In this document: positions 44,683 to 53,544 of the stretch, piece by piece | How the letters are laid out: every line of letters begins with the position of its first letter | How positions within the stretch are numbered: position 1 is the stretch's first letter | Source of the DNA: Gp1-AA133 sp963850425 | GTDB taxonomy: Bacteria; Acidobacteriota; Terriglobia; Terriglobales; Acidobacteriaceae | DNA: 64,000 nucleotides | Assembly: GCA_963850425.1 (NCBI GenBank) | Contig: CAWKLF010000001.1 | Location: forward strand, 372,001-436,000 | Direction of reading: 5' to 3' | Program-made: the position numbers and the translations under genes | The notes under the pieces: model-generated | The model's input: the letters and a program-made list of their open reading frames with translations, nothing else | Told to the model about the DNA's origin: nothing | Databases searched by the model: none

Positions 44683-44739
44683 GTGTTCCTGCAGGAACAC
44701 AACGTCATGACGGAGTAGGGGAGACGGTATCGTCATGAC
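44683..44739. promoter_or_regulatory. Cluster of palindromes upstream of greB
   Basis: A perfect 18-base palindrome, GTGTTCCTGCAGGAACAC (44683-44700), is followed by two copies of the 8-base palindrome GTCATGAC at 44704-44711 and 44732-44739, 28 bases centre to centre. Such a grouping suits operator sites. No regulator gene is adjacent and the target promoter is not certain. Confidence 0.45.
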
Positions 44740-45084
44740 AGCTAACCCGAAGAAAATACGCTGGGGAACGCCCAGTCATCCCCGTATTAGGTATCCAAGT
44801 CTCCAAGGACAGGGCGCAGGCTATTTGGCGCGGGCGCCGAACAGGCCGGGGCCGGGCGGAGTGGGCGGGGATGCTGCCCGCGCAACTCTCGTAGTTTCTG
44901 CACCGCCCGTGTGTATGCCGTCGTCGTACCCGCCCTTTTCGCCTACGCGAAGGAGGCACCCGCATCTGTGGTGGCTTCTGCAGTCTGAAAGCCGGGCCAC
45001 CCGCCCACCCTTAGGTTTCCGGAACGGACCGGCGTTGCGTTAGGTTCAGATCTCGCGCATGACAATCATCAAAACTCCAACTTC
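44740..45084. other. Intergenic region without a supported gene
   Basis: A 102-codon frame on the plus strand (44735-45043) and an overlapping minus-strand frame both read as low-complexity Pro/Arg-rich text, typical of non-coding high-GC DNA. No ribosome site, domain or terminator was recognised. The stretch CCCCGTATTAGGTATCCAAG resembles repeat-like intergenic DNA but no second copy is in the window. Confidence 0.35.
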
Positions 45085-45594
45085 TTATTTCACCTGCGCT
45101 AGCTTCGTAACAACTGCAGCAACTTTATCGAGTATCTGGTTCCAGCCCTCCATTTGACCGCTATTTTTCGCGCTCTCCATGGGTTCATTTCCAATGAAGG
45201 TGAGTTTCGTCTGGCCGTTTCCGAGATCCTCGAAGATGGTCACGTCGTACGCACCGTCTATGGCCTCATGTTCTATTCCTAATTGCGCAGGCTCAACCTT
45301 GTTTCCCTTCGAGTCCGAAAAGTACATGGAGGAAACGATCTTCTCGTGCAGAACAATCTCGTGGTATTCACCCGCATTCCAGCACTCCTGCCCATCCGGC
45401 GCCTTCATGCAGCAGAGAAATTTTCCTCCAACGCGAAAGTCCATCTGACAAACAGGCGCAGTAAAGCCCTTCGGTCCCCACCACTGCATCACGTACTTCG
45501 GGTCTGTCCACGCCTTCCAAACCAACTCGCGTGGGGCATCAAAGATTCTTGTTACGACCATCCGCTCTGTCTCGTTCACCGTGCTTTTTGTCAT
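45085..45594 (-). CDS. SRPBCC / AHSA1-type START-like protein
   Basis: 169 residues, start ATG 45594 preceded by GGAGG at six bases. The AHSA1 signature is complete: VVTRIFDAPRELVWKAWTDP, QWWGPKGFTAPVCQMDFRVG GKF, the central sheet VTIFEDLGNGQTKLTF and the C-terminal helix MEGWNQILDKVAAVV. These helix-grip proteins bind a hydrophobic ligand in a central cavity; bacterial members have no settled function. The start lies 56 bases inside the upstream ArsR-type regulator gene, a gene pair found very widely in bacteria. Confidence 0.9.
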   Translation of the reverse strand: MTKSTVNETERMVVTRIFDAPRELVWKAWTDPKYVMQWWGPKGFTAPVCQMDFRVGGKFLCCMKAPDGQECWNAGEYHEIVLHEKIVSSMYFSDSKGNKVEPAQLGIEHEAIDGAYDVTIFEDLGNGQTKLTFIGNEPMESAKNSGQMEGWNQILDKVAAVVTKLAQVK

Positions 45595-45922
45595 CTCTGA
45601 CCTCCGTTCTTTTCATTTCGTTCACAACCGCTTCCAGCTTGTCGAAACTCTCTTCCCAGAACCGGCGATAATAACCGGCCCAGTCGCTGACCTTCTTTAT
45701 CGCCTCCGGCCTAAGCGTGCACACACTCTCTCGTCCACGCTTCGTCTTGATCACAATCCGCGCCCGCACCAGGTAGGCAATATGTTTTGAAATCATCTGC
45801 TGCGAAAGTGCAAACGGTTCCGTCAATCCATGCACAGAGGCAGGCCCATGGGAGAGTCGTTCGATCATTGCCCGCCGGGTTGGATCAGACAAAGCCGCAA
45901 ACGTTGTACCTAGTTTATCCAC
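45539..45922 (-). CDS. ArsR-family winged-helix regulator
   Basis: 127 residues. The ArsR fold is evident: FAALSDPTRRAMIERLSHGP, recognition region EPFALSQQMISKHIAYLVRA and wing IKTKRGRESVCTLRPEAI. The metal-binding Cys motif of ArsR/SmtB sensors (ELCVC) is absent, so this is the non-metal group usually paired with SRPBCC proteins. Its 3' end overlaps the SRPBCC gene by 56 bases, so the two are co-transcribed and probably coupled. The family usually represses its own operon. Confidence 0.9.
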   Translation of the reverse strand: MDKLGTTFAALSDPTRRAMIERLSHGPASVHGLTEPFALSQQMISKHIAYLVRARIVIKTKRGRESVCTLRPEAIKKVSDWAGYYRRFWEESFDKLEAVVNEMKRTEVRDDKKHGERDRADGRNKNL

Positions 45923-46075
45923 AACCGTATGGTAGTGGATTATCGCTCAATGTCAAGTGTGAATTTTGCGATACCTGATTTCTGTTCACTGATCTCCAAT
46001 GGGCCGGCGTTGGCCGGCAATTTTCTGGCCGGGCTACACTGGAAGCGGCAGCGTGCCGCGAGTTGCTCCTCCCAA

Positions 46076-47713
46076 ATGATCTCTTTCTCAAACATCAATA
46101 AGCAGTATGGCAAGCAGTTGCTCTTCGTGGATGCTTCGTTTCAGTTGAACCCTGGCGAAAAAGTTGGGCTGGTCGGTCCCAATGGGGCGGGCAAGACAAC
46201 GCTCTTCCGGATGGTGGTCGGCGAGGAAACTCCCGACGAGGGCGCGGTCTCAGTCCCCAAGAAGTTGACGATCGGCTACTTTCGCCAGGACGTCGAGGAA
46301 ATGCAGGGCCGTTCGGTTCTGGATGAAGCGATCGCAGGCAGCGGACGCGTCGGCGATCTACACCACGAGCTCGAAGCCTTGCAGCGGGAAATGTCCGACC
46401 CCGACAAGGCGGATGACATGGACCGCATTCTTGAGCGCTTCGGGCACGTGCAGGAGGAGTACGAGCATCTAGGCGGTTACGCGCTCGAATCGCAGGCCCG
46501 TGAAGTGCTCCACGGTCTGGGATTCAAAGACGATCAGATTGACGGCGACGTGGGCGCTCTCTCGGGCGGATGGAAGATGCGGGTTGCGCTGGCACGGGTC
46601 CTGCTCGGGATGCCGGATGTGTTGCTGATGGACGAACCCACGAATCACCTCGACATCGAATCCATCATCTGGCTCGAACAGTTCCTCAAGTCATTTCCCG
46701 GTGCGCTGCTGATGACGTCGCACGACCGCGAGTTCATGAACCGTCTGGTCTCAAAGATTGCAGAGATTGATGGCGGCGAAATCATCACCTACTCGGGTGA
46801 CTACGACTTCTACGAGCGCGAGCGGGCGGTGCGAGCGAGCAATCAGCAGGCAGCATTTGCCCGGCAGCAGTCCATGCTTGCCAAGGAGCAGCGCTTCATC
46901 GATCGTTTCAGGACGCATGCGGCCAAAGCGGCCCAGGTGCAGAGCCGGATCAAGGCCTTGGATAAGATCGAAAAGATTGAGTTGCCGAAGAAACGCCAGG
47001 TGGTGAAGTTTGACTTTCGTCTCCCTCCGCGATCCGGCGAACAGGTGGCGGTCCTTGAGAATCTGCACAAGAGTTTCGGCCCACGTGTGATTTACGAAGG
47101 ATTCAATCTCACCATCCGCCGCGGAGAACGCTGGGCCGTCATGGGGAGAAACGGCGCGGGCAAGACCACGCTGCTCAAGATGATTGCCGGAGCCAGTGCT
47201 CCAGATGCCGGAAGCGTGCGGCTCGGCGCCAGCCTGTATATGGGCTACTTTGCGCAACAATCGCTGGACGTTCTCAATCCAGATCTTACCGTCATCGAAC
47301 AGTTGCAACAAGACTTTCCCCACGACGGTCTTGGGTCGTTGAGGAATCTGGCGGGAGCATTCCAATTTTCCGGCGAAGATGTAGATAAGAAGATCCGCGC
47401 ACTCTCCGGCGGAGAAAAATCGCGGCTGGCCATAGCGCGCATGCTCTACAACCCTCCGAACTTCCTGGTGCTCGACGAACCTACCAATCACCTGGATCTT
47501 GCGACCAAGGAGATGTTGGTGGACGCCCTGAAGGATTTTGAAGGCACCATGATCTTCGTATCGCATGACCGCATGTTCCTTCGCGGTCTCGGGTCACGTG
47601 TGCTGGAACTGGGCGGAGAGAGCGGCACGGACCGCCATCCCACTGTTTATCCTGGGTCCTACGTCGAGTACGTGCAGAAGCTTGGACATGAAGCGCCTGG
47701 GATCTATTCGTAG
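46076..47713 (+). CDS. ABC-F family ATPase (two ABC domains, no membrane part)
   Basis: About 545 residues from ATG 46076; earlier in-frame starts add 49 residues without family likeness, and no start has a good ribosome site. The two nucleotide-binding domains have Walker A GPNGAGKTT and GRNGAGKTT, signature motifs ALSGGWKMRVALARVLL and ALSGGEKSRLAIARML, and Walker B LLMDEPTNHLD and LVLDEPTNHLD. The linker between them is the charged helical P-site tRNA-interaction region (about 250-320; QQSMLAKEQRFIDRFRTHAA). ABC-F proteins act on ribosomes, as translation factors or antibiotic-protection factors. The sequence is closer to housekeeping types (YdiF/Uup-like) than to a known resistance protein, but this cannot be settled by eye. 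Confidence 0.9.
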   Translation: MISFSNINKQYGKQLLFVDASFQLNPGEKVGLVGPNGAGKTTLFRMVVGEETPDEGAVSVPKKLTIGYFRQDVEEMQGRSVLDEAIAGSGRVGDLHHELEALQREMSDPDKADDMDRILERFGHVQEEYEHLGGYALESQAREVLHGLGFKDDQIDGDVGALSGGWKMRVALARVLLGMPDVLLMDEPTNHLDIESIIWLEQFLKSFPGALLMTSHDREFMNRLVSKIAEIDGGEIITYSGDYDFYERERAVRASNQQAAFARQQSMLAKEQRFIDRFRTHAAKAAQVQSRIKALDKIEKIELPKKRQVVKFDFRLPPRSGEQVAVLENLHKSFGPRVIYEGFNLTIRRGERWAVMGRNGAGKTTLLKMIAGASAPDAGSVRLGASLYMGYFAQQSLDVLNPDLTVIEQLQQDFPHDGLGSLRNLAGAFQFSGEDVDKKIRALSGGEKSRLAIARMLYNPPNFLVLDEPTNHLDLATKEMLVDALKDFEGTMIFVSHDRMFLRGLGSRVLELGGESGTDRHPTVYPGSYVEYVQKLGHEAPGIYS

Positions 47714-47857
47714 GCCTTGCAGGGCTTTCGCTGAACGACTCGCCGTGTGGATATCGAAGCCTTCGCCGCAGCTAGAAGCCTCGTGGCAGAGAAGATCAAC
47801 CAGGAAGGCACCCATGTCATATCATCTTGGGTAAAGGAGCGGGATCAATCCCAATCT

Positions 47858-50533
47858 ATGTTCACGCGAACCAGAGTTTGTGTCCTCTTGGCCCTGATCT
47901 GGGCCCCAGGATTGTCCGGCGCCGATTTTGCCATGAGGGTGACCGACAAGAATTACCTCGATACTCAAGGTTTCAGCGTTTTTCTCTACGACAGCACGTA
48001 CCATCCAGTTTTTGTGGACCAAAAGAACACGGCCATGGAGATGATTCTCCACGGCCAGCGCATCGCCACCAACGGCGACGTGCGCCTCATGCCAACGCCG
48101 GAGCAGTGGGACCTGGTGGCAACCCTCAAAGGTCGCCATGCCGACAAGGCGAACAGCCGGCTCACCGCCGACCTCGCTTTCCCGACGTTCGACATCAGTT
48201 ACACACTGGAAGTGGCGGCGGAGCCAGGCGGCGTGAAGGTCAGCATCAATCTCGACAAGCCGCTACCGGAGAAACTGGCGGGGCGGGCGGGCTTTAACCT
48301 GGAGTTCCTGCCCTCGATCTACATGGGCAAGGCTTACCTGGTAGACGGAACCAAAACCGGCATCTTCCCGCGTACGCCTAACGATCCGATGACGAAGGTT
48401 TTGCCTCTGCCTGACGAACCGAAAAAGGCGTACTACCTGGAGGACTGGGATAAGGCTAAGGGATACACTCAGCCGCTGCCGTTCGCCGAGGGCAAGAGCA
48501 TCACCTTGGGCATCGACGACGCGCTGGCACGGGTGAATGTAGTTTCGGATACGGCCAACCTCATGCTGTTCGATGGACGCGATCGCGCGCAGAACGGCTG
48601 GTTCGTACTGCGTTCGCTGATCCCTTCGGGCAAGACCACCGGCGCCATCGTCTGGCACATCAGGCCAAACATGATTCCGAACTGGACGCGGCCGCCTATG
48701 ATCGCGCACAGCCAGGTCGGTTATACGCCGGGCTTCTCAAAGGTGGCCGTGCTCGAACTCGACCCGAAGTACAAAGGCCCGAAGACGGCGAAAGTGCTGC
48801 GCCTGATGGAAGACGGATCTTACAAGCAGGTGTTCGAGGGCCCGATCACGCCTTCAACACCCTGGCTGCGCTACGTCTATTCGAAATTCGACTTCACCCC
48901 CGTGAAGGACCCCGGCCTCTATGTTGTCGAGTATGGAGACCAGCGTACGGCGCCCTTCCCCATCTCCAAGGATGCTTACGCCAACATCTGGCAGGATAGC
49001 CTGGACCATCACATTGCGGCGCAGATGGATCACGTTTCCGTTCGCGAAGGCTACCGCGTGTGGCATGCCGCCTCGCACCTGGATGATGGCCGCCTGGCGC
49101 CGGTGGTCGGGGAACAGTTTGACGGCTGGAATCAGGCTACGGCAACGGACGGGAAGTACAAAGGCGGAGATCGCATTCCTGGGATGAACGTGGGCGGCTG
49201 GTACGATGCCGGCGACTTCGATCTCGAGGAGCCTGCGCAGCTGAATGTGATTCAGAGCCTCGCTCTGGGGTATCGCGAATTCAATCTCAAGTACGACGAG
49301 CTTACGGTGGATGAAACCGCCCGTGAGGTTGAGATGCACCGCCCCGATGGCGTGCCGGATACGGTGCAGCAAGTCAAGCACGGCGCCCTACTCATCCTGG
49401 CGCAGTTTCACAACATTGGCCACGCCATCCGCGGCACTCACGAGCCAGATCTGCGCCAGTACACACAGGTGGGCGACGGAGCGTCGAAAACTGACGGCCG
49501 CATCTACGACCCGAAGCTCGGCCCGAACGAAGTGAAGGACGACTACTCCGGCAAGCCGGACGATCGTTGGATATTCACTACGAACAACCCGTATTTCCAG
49601 TGGAATGCGATTGCAGCGCTGGCTGCAGCGGCGGATACGCTGAAAGGCTGGGACGACGCATTCGCGAAAGACTGCCTCGAGACCGCGATCAAAGCATGGA
49701 ACGACGAGCAGGCTCACCCAACGCAGAATGCGGCGGGCGGCGGCTTAGGGGGAGCATCTCCGGCAGGTGCTCCCGGAGGCGGCGTGCTGGCTGCGTCTCA
49801 GGGTGCGGTGTCTGGCTCTTCTCCGACAAGTTCTGGCACGACTAGCCCACCAACACCTCCGCCGGCCAGCTTCGACCGTGGCGGACTTGGCGTCGGACTG
49901 GACTGGGCTGCGGTTTTGGAATTGACCATCGCCACCAATGGTGCCGAGCCATACAAGTCCCGGCTGAAGGAATTGTTTCCTCAGATGATCACCCCGCAGC
50001 AGATGGACCTCCATGGTTGGACAGCAGTCCGGGCGTTGCCTTATCTGGACGCGAGCGCGAAAGATCAAATGCGCGAAGCGGTGAAGACATACATGGCGGG
50101 CCTGGACAAGCAGTTGGACGCTACCCCGTTCGGCGTGCCCCCGAGTCTCGGCACCTGGGGAGGATCGGGCGCCGTGGTGGACATGGCCATCCGAATGTAT
50201 TTCCTGCACAAGGCGTTTCCGGATCTGGTGAGCCCCGAATACACACTTCGCGCCGTCAACTACATTCTCGGCACGCACCCGGTATCCAGCACTTCCTATG
50301 TAGCTGGAGTCGGTACGGTCTCGAAGACGATGACGTACAGCAACAATCGCGCCGACAACGCTTACATTCCGGGTGCCGTGATTCCGGGATACATCATCAT
50401 CAGGCCGGATTTTCCGGAGTGCATCGACGACTTCGGATTCCTGTGGTTTGAGGATGAAGCCGTGGTGGCCGGGTCGGCAAGCTGGGTCGTGGCCGGGAAT
50501 GCTGCAGACGCGATCATTCAGGAATCGAAGTAG
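47858..50533 (+). CDS. Glycoside hydrolase family 9 with N-terminal Ig-like domain
   Basis: About 891 residues from ATG 47858, chosen because it begins a signal peptide (VCVLLALIWAPGLSG). A long beta-rich N-terminal region precedes the Ig-like CelD_N domain (MIAHSQVGYTPGFSKVAVLE). The GH9 catalytic barrel begins near GQDs-like VWHAASHLDD and has the base/nucleophile motif GGWYDAGDFDLEEPAQ, FQWNAIAALAAAAD and, near the end, the C-terminal signature DDFGFLWFEDEAVVAGSASW with the proton-donor Glu. Members cleave beta-1,4-glucans or beta-glucosamine oligomers. A Gly/Ser/Thr/Pro-rich stretch (about 49730-49865) interrupts the catalytic domain. Confidence 0.85.
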   Translation: MFTRTRVCVLLALIWAPGLSGADFAMRVTDKNYLDTQGFSVFLYDSTYHPVFVDQKNTAMEMILHGQRIATNGDVRLMPTPEQWDLVATLKGRHADKANSRLTADLAFPTFDISYTLEVAAEPGGVKVSINLDKPLPEKLAGRAGFNLEFLPSIYMGKAYLVDGTKTGIFPRTPNDPMTKVLPLPDEPKKAYYLEDWDKAKGYTQPLPFAEGKSITLGIDDALARVNVVSDTANLMLFDGRDRAQNGWFVLRSLIPSGKTTGAIVWHIRPNMIPNWTRPPMIAHSQVGYTPGFSKVAVLELDPKYKGPKTAKVLRLMEDGSYKQVFEGPITPSTPWLRYVYSKFDFTPVKDPGLYVVEYGDQRTAPFPISKDAYANIWQDSLDHHIAAQMDHVSVREGYRVWHAASHLDDGRLAPVVGEQFDGWNQATATDGKYKGGDRIPGMNVGGWYDAGDFDLEEPAQLNVIQSLALGYREFNLKYDELTVDETAREVEMHRPDGVPDTVQQVKHGALLILAQFHNIGHAIRGTHEPDLRQYTQVGDGASKTDGRIYDPKLGPNEVKDDYSGKPDDRWIFTTNNPYFQWNAIAALAAAADTLKGWDDAFAKDCLETAIKAWNDEQAHPTQNAAGGGLGGASPAGAPGGGVLAASQGAVSGSSPTSSGTTSPPTPPPASFDRGGLGVGLDWAAVLELTIATNGAEPYKSRLKELFPQMITPQQMDLHGWTAVRALPYLDASAKDQMREAVKTYMAGLDKQLDATPFGVPPSLGTWGGSGAVVDMAIRMYFLHKAFPDLVSPEYTLRAVNYILGTHPVSSTSYVAGVGTVSKTMTYSNNRADNAYIPGAVIPGYIIIRPDFPECIDDFGFLWFEDEAVVAGSASWVVAGNAADAIIQESK

Positions 50534-50610
50534 ACAGGGCCGAAGTGGGTCAGAGGCAGTTAGAAAAGTACCTTTATCTCTAAACTCTCGCGGCTGGAAT
50601 TCGGGCCGGA

Positions 50611-50641
50611 GGCGACTCCAAAGTTGGATTTCGGAGTCGCC
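50611..50641. terminator. Perfect 9-bp inverted repeat, possible bidirectional terminator
   Basis: GGCGACTCC and GGAGTCGCC flank a 13-base loop between the converging GH9 and response-regulator genes. It is followed by AAAATTT and not a real T-run, so termination would be weak or Rho-assisted. Confidence 0.45.
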
Positions 50642-50725
50642 AAAATTTGCGTAGTTAAATCGCCAGTATTCCTAAAGATCACGCGCGCAACCAACCACCG
50701 GCGTACCGCAGGACTAGGGGTGCGA

Positions 50726-51361
50726 TTATTGCGACGAGGCCGTGGTCTCTTTGCGTAATTCGTACTTCAGGAGTTTGTAGGACAGGTCACTGCGCGACAG
50801 GCCGAGCCGGCGCGCCGCTTCGGCTTGCGCTCCGCGCGTGGCCTGCAGCGTTCTTTCGATGAGCGACTTCTCCACCGCCGCCAGAAAACTTCGCATGTCG
50901 AGGCTGGACGGCAAGGCTTCGATCCACCCGAGACTCAGCGGATCGCCCGGCCCACCGCGCTTACCGAGTTCCTCTCGCAGACGGGTATTTTCCCTGAGCA
51001 GAGTGGACCGCTCGCATGCGCGCTGAAGCACCGTCCGCAAGACCTCGGGTGCAACCGGAGTGGAGAGAAAGTCAGAGAAGCCTTGCTGCAGGCTCGTGGT
51101 CGCGCGTTCGCACGTTCCGGTCGCCGAAAGGAGGATGACGCCCACGGATGCATCCGTCGCATGTGACAGTGCCAGAACATCGGCGGCGGTTCCATCCTGC
51201 AATTTTTCCTGCGCAAGAATCGCGTCAAACTGGTTGGCGCCGATCGTCCGCCCAGCTTCTTCGATTCCCGCAGCGTACATCACCACGTGCTGGGAATGCT
51301 CTAAAGCTGAGGCAAGAGCGGGACGTTGCGGTTCATCGCTGACAATGAGAACTCTGCCCAT
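50726..51361 (-). CDS. Atypical response regulator: pseudo-receiver plus Fis-type helix-turn-helix
   Basis: 211 residues. Residues 1-120 fold like a CheY receiver (VLIVSDEPQRPALASALE ... VILLSATG ... DFLSTPVAPEVLRTVLQRA), but the phospho-acceptor position reads ILAQEKLQDG, with Gln where NtrC-type receivers have Asp, and the conserved Lys is Thr. A short coiled coil (LLRENTRLREELG) leads to a C-terminal Fis/NtrC-type helix-turn-helix (AQAEAARRLGLSRSDLSYKL). The AAA+ domain of NtrC is missing, so it cannot activate sigma-54 polymerase by itself. No histidine kinase is adjacent. It probably acts as a phosphorylation-independent DNA-binding regulator. Confidence 0.75.
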   Translation of the reverse strand: MGRVLIVSDEPQRPALASALEHSQHVVMYAAGIEEAGRTIGANQFDAILAQEKLQDGTAADVLALSHATDASVGVILLSATGTCERATTSLQQGFSDFLSTPVAPEVLRTVLQRACERSTLLRENTRLREELGKRGGPGDPLSLGWIEALPSSLDMRSFLAAVEKSLIERTLQATRGAQAEAARRLGLSRSDLSYKLLKYELRKETTASSQ

Positions 51362-51659
51362 AAAAGTCTGGCCCCAAACTCCTCAACCACCTTTATTCGA
51401 CTAACGTCCGCCTTAGCGATTGGCAAGGCATTCACGCAACTAAATCCCATTGAACAATCACAGGACCTCTGGTGTTTTGCCCAAGAGAGAAGATTCTTGG
51501 GCGTCAACTATCCCGTATAGTTTTTGTACGCATGCCGACTTCCACTTCGTCGGATCCACGACAAAACACCGCGCGTACATTGGGGGGCATAAGTTCTGAG
51601 CGTACAAATGATTGAACTCTGGACAGGATCGGATGGGGGCGGTCGGGATTGCCGGCTGA

Positions 51660-52253
51660 TCAGGACTTGGCAGAATAACGGAAGCACGTCACCAGGTGGT
51701 CGTTGACCATCCCCACGGCCTGCATGAATGCATAGCAAATCGTCGACCCGACAAAGCGGAATCCACGCTTGCGCAGGTCCTTGCTCATGGCATCCGACTG
51801 CTCGGTTCGGGCGGGCACCCGGCCGGGGATTTTCCATGCATTGTGGCGAGGGACTCCGCCGACAAATTGCCAGAGGTAGCGATCAAAAGTGCCAAATTCA
51901 TTGGCAGTTGCGAGCATCGCCTGCGCATTGCTGATCGCCGAAGCAATCTTCAGGCGATTGCGAATGATGCCTTCATTCTGCAACAGGCTTCGCACTTTTC
52001 GTTGGTCATAGCGCGCCACAATTTCCGGATCGAAGCCATCAAAAGCGACCCGGTAGTTTTCGCGCTTGCGCAGAATGGTGTCCCAGCTCAACCCGGCCTG
52101 GGCTCCCTCTAGAATGAGGAACTCAAACAACCGTCGGTCCTCGTGAACGGGCACTCCCCACTCCTTGTCATGGTAGAGAATGGCGAGTTCATTCCGGGCC
52201 CACGAGCAGCGAATCAGTTTTGGGTCTAGGCGGGTTGTGTCTTTTTTCTTCAA
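51660..52253 (-). CDS. tag: DNA-3-methyladenine glycosylase I
   Basis: About 197 residues from TTG 52253, selected because AAGGGGG lies five bases upstream and the resulting N-terminus matches the family; longer frames run to 52346. The Tag family features are present: RCSWARNELAILYHDKEWGV, FEFLILEGAQAGLSWDTILR KRENY, QNEGIIRNRLKIASAISNAQ and GSTICYAFMQAVGMVNDH. The N-terminal Cys/His and C-terminal His/Cys residues of the zinc snap (CSW and NDHLVTCF) are visible. It excises 3-methyladenine from alkylated DNA. Ada, its functional partner in alkylation repair, is about 31 kb away. Confidence 0.93.
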   Translation of the reverse strand: MKKKDTTRLDPKLIRCSWARNELAILYHDKEWGVPVHEDRRLFEFLILEGAQAGLSWDTILRKRENYRVAFDGFDPEIVARYDQRKVRSLLQNEGIIRNRLKIASAISNAQAMLATANEFGTFDRYLWQFVGGVPRHNAWKIPGRVPARTEQSDAMSKDLRKRGFRFVGSTICYAFMQAVGMVNDHLVTCFRYSAKS

Positions 52254-52310
52254 AAGCGCCCCCTTATTCTGGATCAAAACATCCGGAATTGACCTTAAAT
52301 CGCCGGCAGT

Positions 52311-52329
52311 TGGGTCACATTTTGACCCA
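52311..52329. promoter_or_regulatory. Inverted repeat in the tag/VWA divergent region
   Basis: TGGGTCA and TGACCCA (7 bp) flank a 5-base loop in the roughly 300-base region between the divergent tag and VWA genes. It may be an operator; no further supporting element was found, and the rest of this gap shows nothing recognisable. Confidence 0.3.
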
Positions 52330-52552
52330 TGCCTGGGACATTGCATTGGCGGCGCAAATTGTGGACAGGATGGCTCTTCCGTGCCATGACCGATCGAGTG
52401 CTCCTTTTGTAACTTGGAAGTTCCTCAGGTCTCTCCTACAGTCTGGGGTGCGGTAACGGCCGCCAGTAGAGGCTTTCGGCCCGCAAAGTGCATCTAATCG
52501 TTAGGGTGCACTATTAGCGTGATTTTGAGTGAAAATTTTGGAAATGGTGGGC

Positions 52553-53542
52553 ATGAAGTACACGAAATTCATTTTCGCGCTGTTGATTTCAGTGACCGCC
52601 CTTGGCGCGCTCCCCGCCCCCGCGCAAGTGCCGTCGTCGGCCTATGTCGCCCGCTCGGAGAGCACTCTTTCTCCATCCAGCGCCGCCGATGATCCGACAG
52701 ATTCGGTCCTCACCATCCGCAAGCGTGTGGATGAAGTGAATGTGTTGTTCATTGCCACGGATAAACACGGTAAGTTTGTCCGAAATCTGACGCAAAGCGA
52801 CTTCAATTTTTTCGATGACCATAAGCCGGTGCAGTCGATCGTAAATTTCCGGCGCGAGACCGACCTTCCTTTGAAACTGGGGCTCCTGATCGATGTCAGC
52901 GGATCGGTGCACACGCGTTTTGCCTTCGAGCAGGATGCGGCCATCAGTTTCATGCAGCACACTTTGCGCGCGGGGTTCGACAAGGCTTTTGTAATGGGGT
53001 TCAATGCGAGCCAGGAATTGCGCCAGGATTTCACTGATAATGTGGAACTGCTGTCGCACGGCGTTCACTCGCTGCATGATAGTGGAGGCACCGCGCTGTA
53101 CGACGCGATCTATCACGCGTGCCACGACAAACTTGCGAAAGAGCAGTCGGACCGCCCGCAGCGGCGGGCAATCATCATTCTGAGCGACGGCGACGACAAC
53201 CAGAGCGAGTACACGCTGGCTCAGGCGGTCGAAATGGCGCAGCGCGCGGAAGTCATTATTTACGCAATTTCCACTGACGATAGCGGCCTGGTTTTGCGCG
53301 GCGACAAGAATCTCGAGAAGCTCGCGACTGCCACCGGCGGCCGCGCCTTCTTCCCCTTCAAGATGAAGGACATCAAAAATTCCTTCGCAGCGATTGAAGA
53401 CGAGTTGCGCAGCCAGTACGTTGTGTCTTATCACCCCGCAGATTTCGATCCCGATGGTCGCTACCGCAGCATCGAAATCAGCGCGCTGAAAAAAGACCTC
53501 CAGGTCCGGGCTCGTAAAGGCTACTACGCGCCTCGCCAGTAG
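52553..53542 (+). CDS. Secreted VWA-domain protein (VWFA-related acidobacterial type)
   Basis: About 329 residues. ATG 52553 starts a clean signal peptide (FIFALLISVTALGALPAPAQ); further in-frame starts at 52529 and 52544 lie upstream. After a short N-terminal beta-domain (VNVLFIATDKHGKFVRNLTQ SDFNFFDD) comes a von Willebrand A domain with the metal motif LLIDVSGSVHTRF (DxSxS), the second MIDAS Thr/Ser region SGGTALYDAIYHAC and the Asp of ILSDGDDNQSEYT. The C-terminal sheet is YVVSYHPADFDPDGRYRSIE. This layout is the VWFA-related acidobacterial family, with many paralogues per genome and no known function. Confidence 0.85.
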   Translation: MKYTKFIFALLISVTALGALPAPAQVPSSAYVARSESTLSPSSAADDPTDSVLTIRKRVDEVNVLFIATDKHGKFVRNLTQSDFNFFDDHKPVQSIVNFRRETDLPLKLGLLIDVSGSVHTRFAFEQDAAISFMQHTLRAGFDKAFVMGFNASQELRQDFTDNVELLSHGVHSLHDSGGTALYDAIYHACHDKLAKEQSDRPQRRAIIILSDGDDNQSEYTLAQAVEMAQRAEVIIYAISTDDSGLVLRGDKNLEKLATATGGRAFFPFKMKDIKNSFAAIEDELRSQYVVSYHPADFDPDGRYRSIEISALKKDLQVRARKGYYAPRQ

Positions 53543-53544
53543 CT

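Noticed and set aside
44735..45043. 102-codon plus-strand frame upstream of the SRPBCC gene
   Set aside because: Pro/Arg-rich low-complexity translation, overlapped by an equally long antisense frame; no homology recognised.
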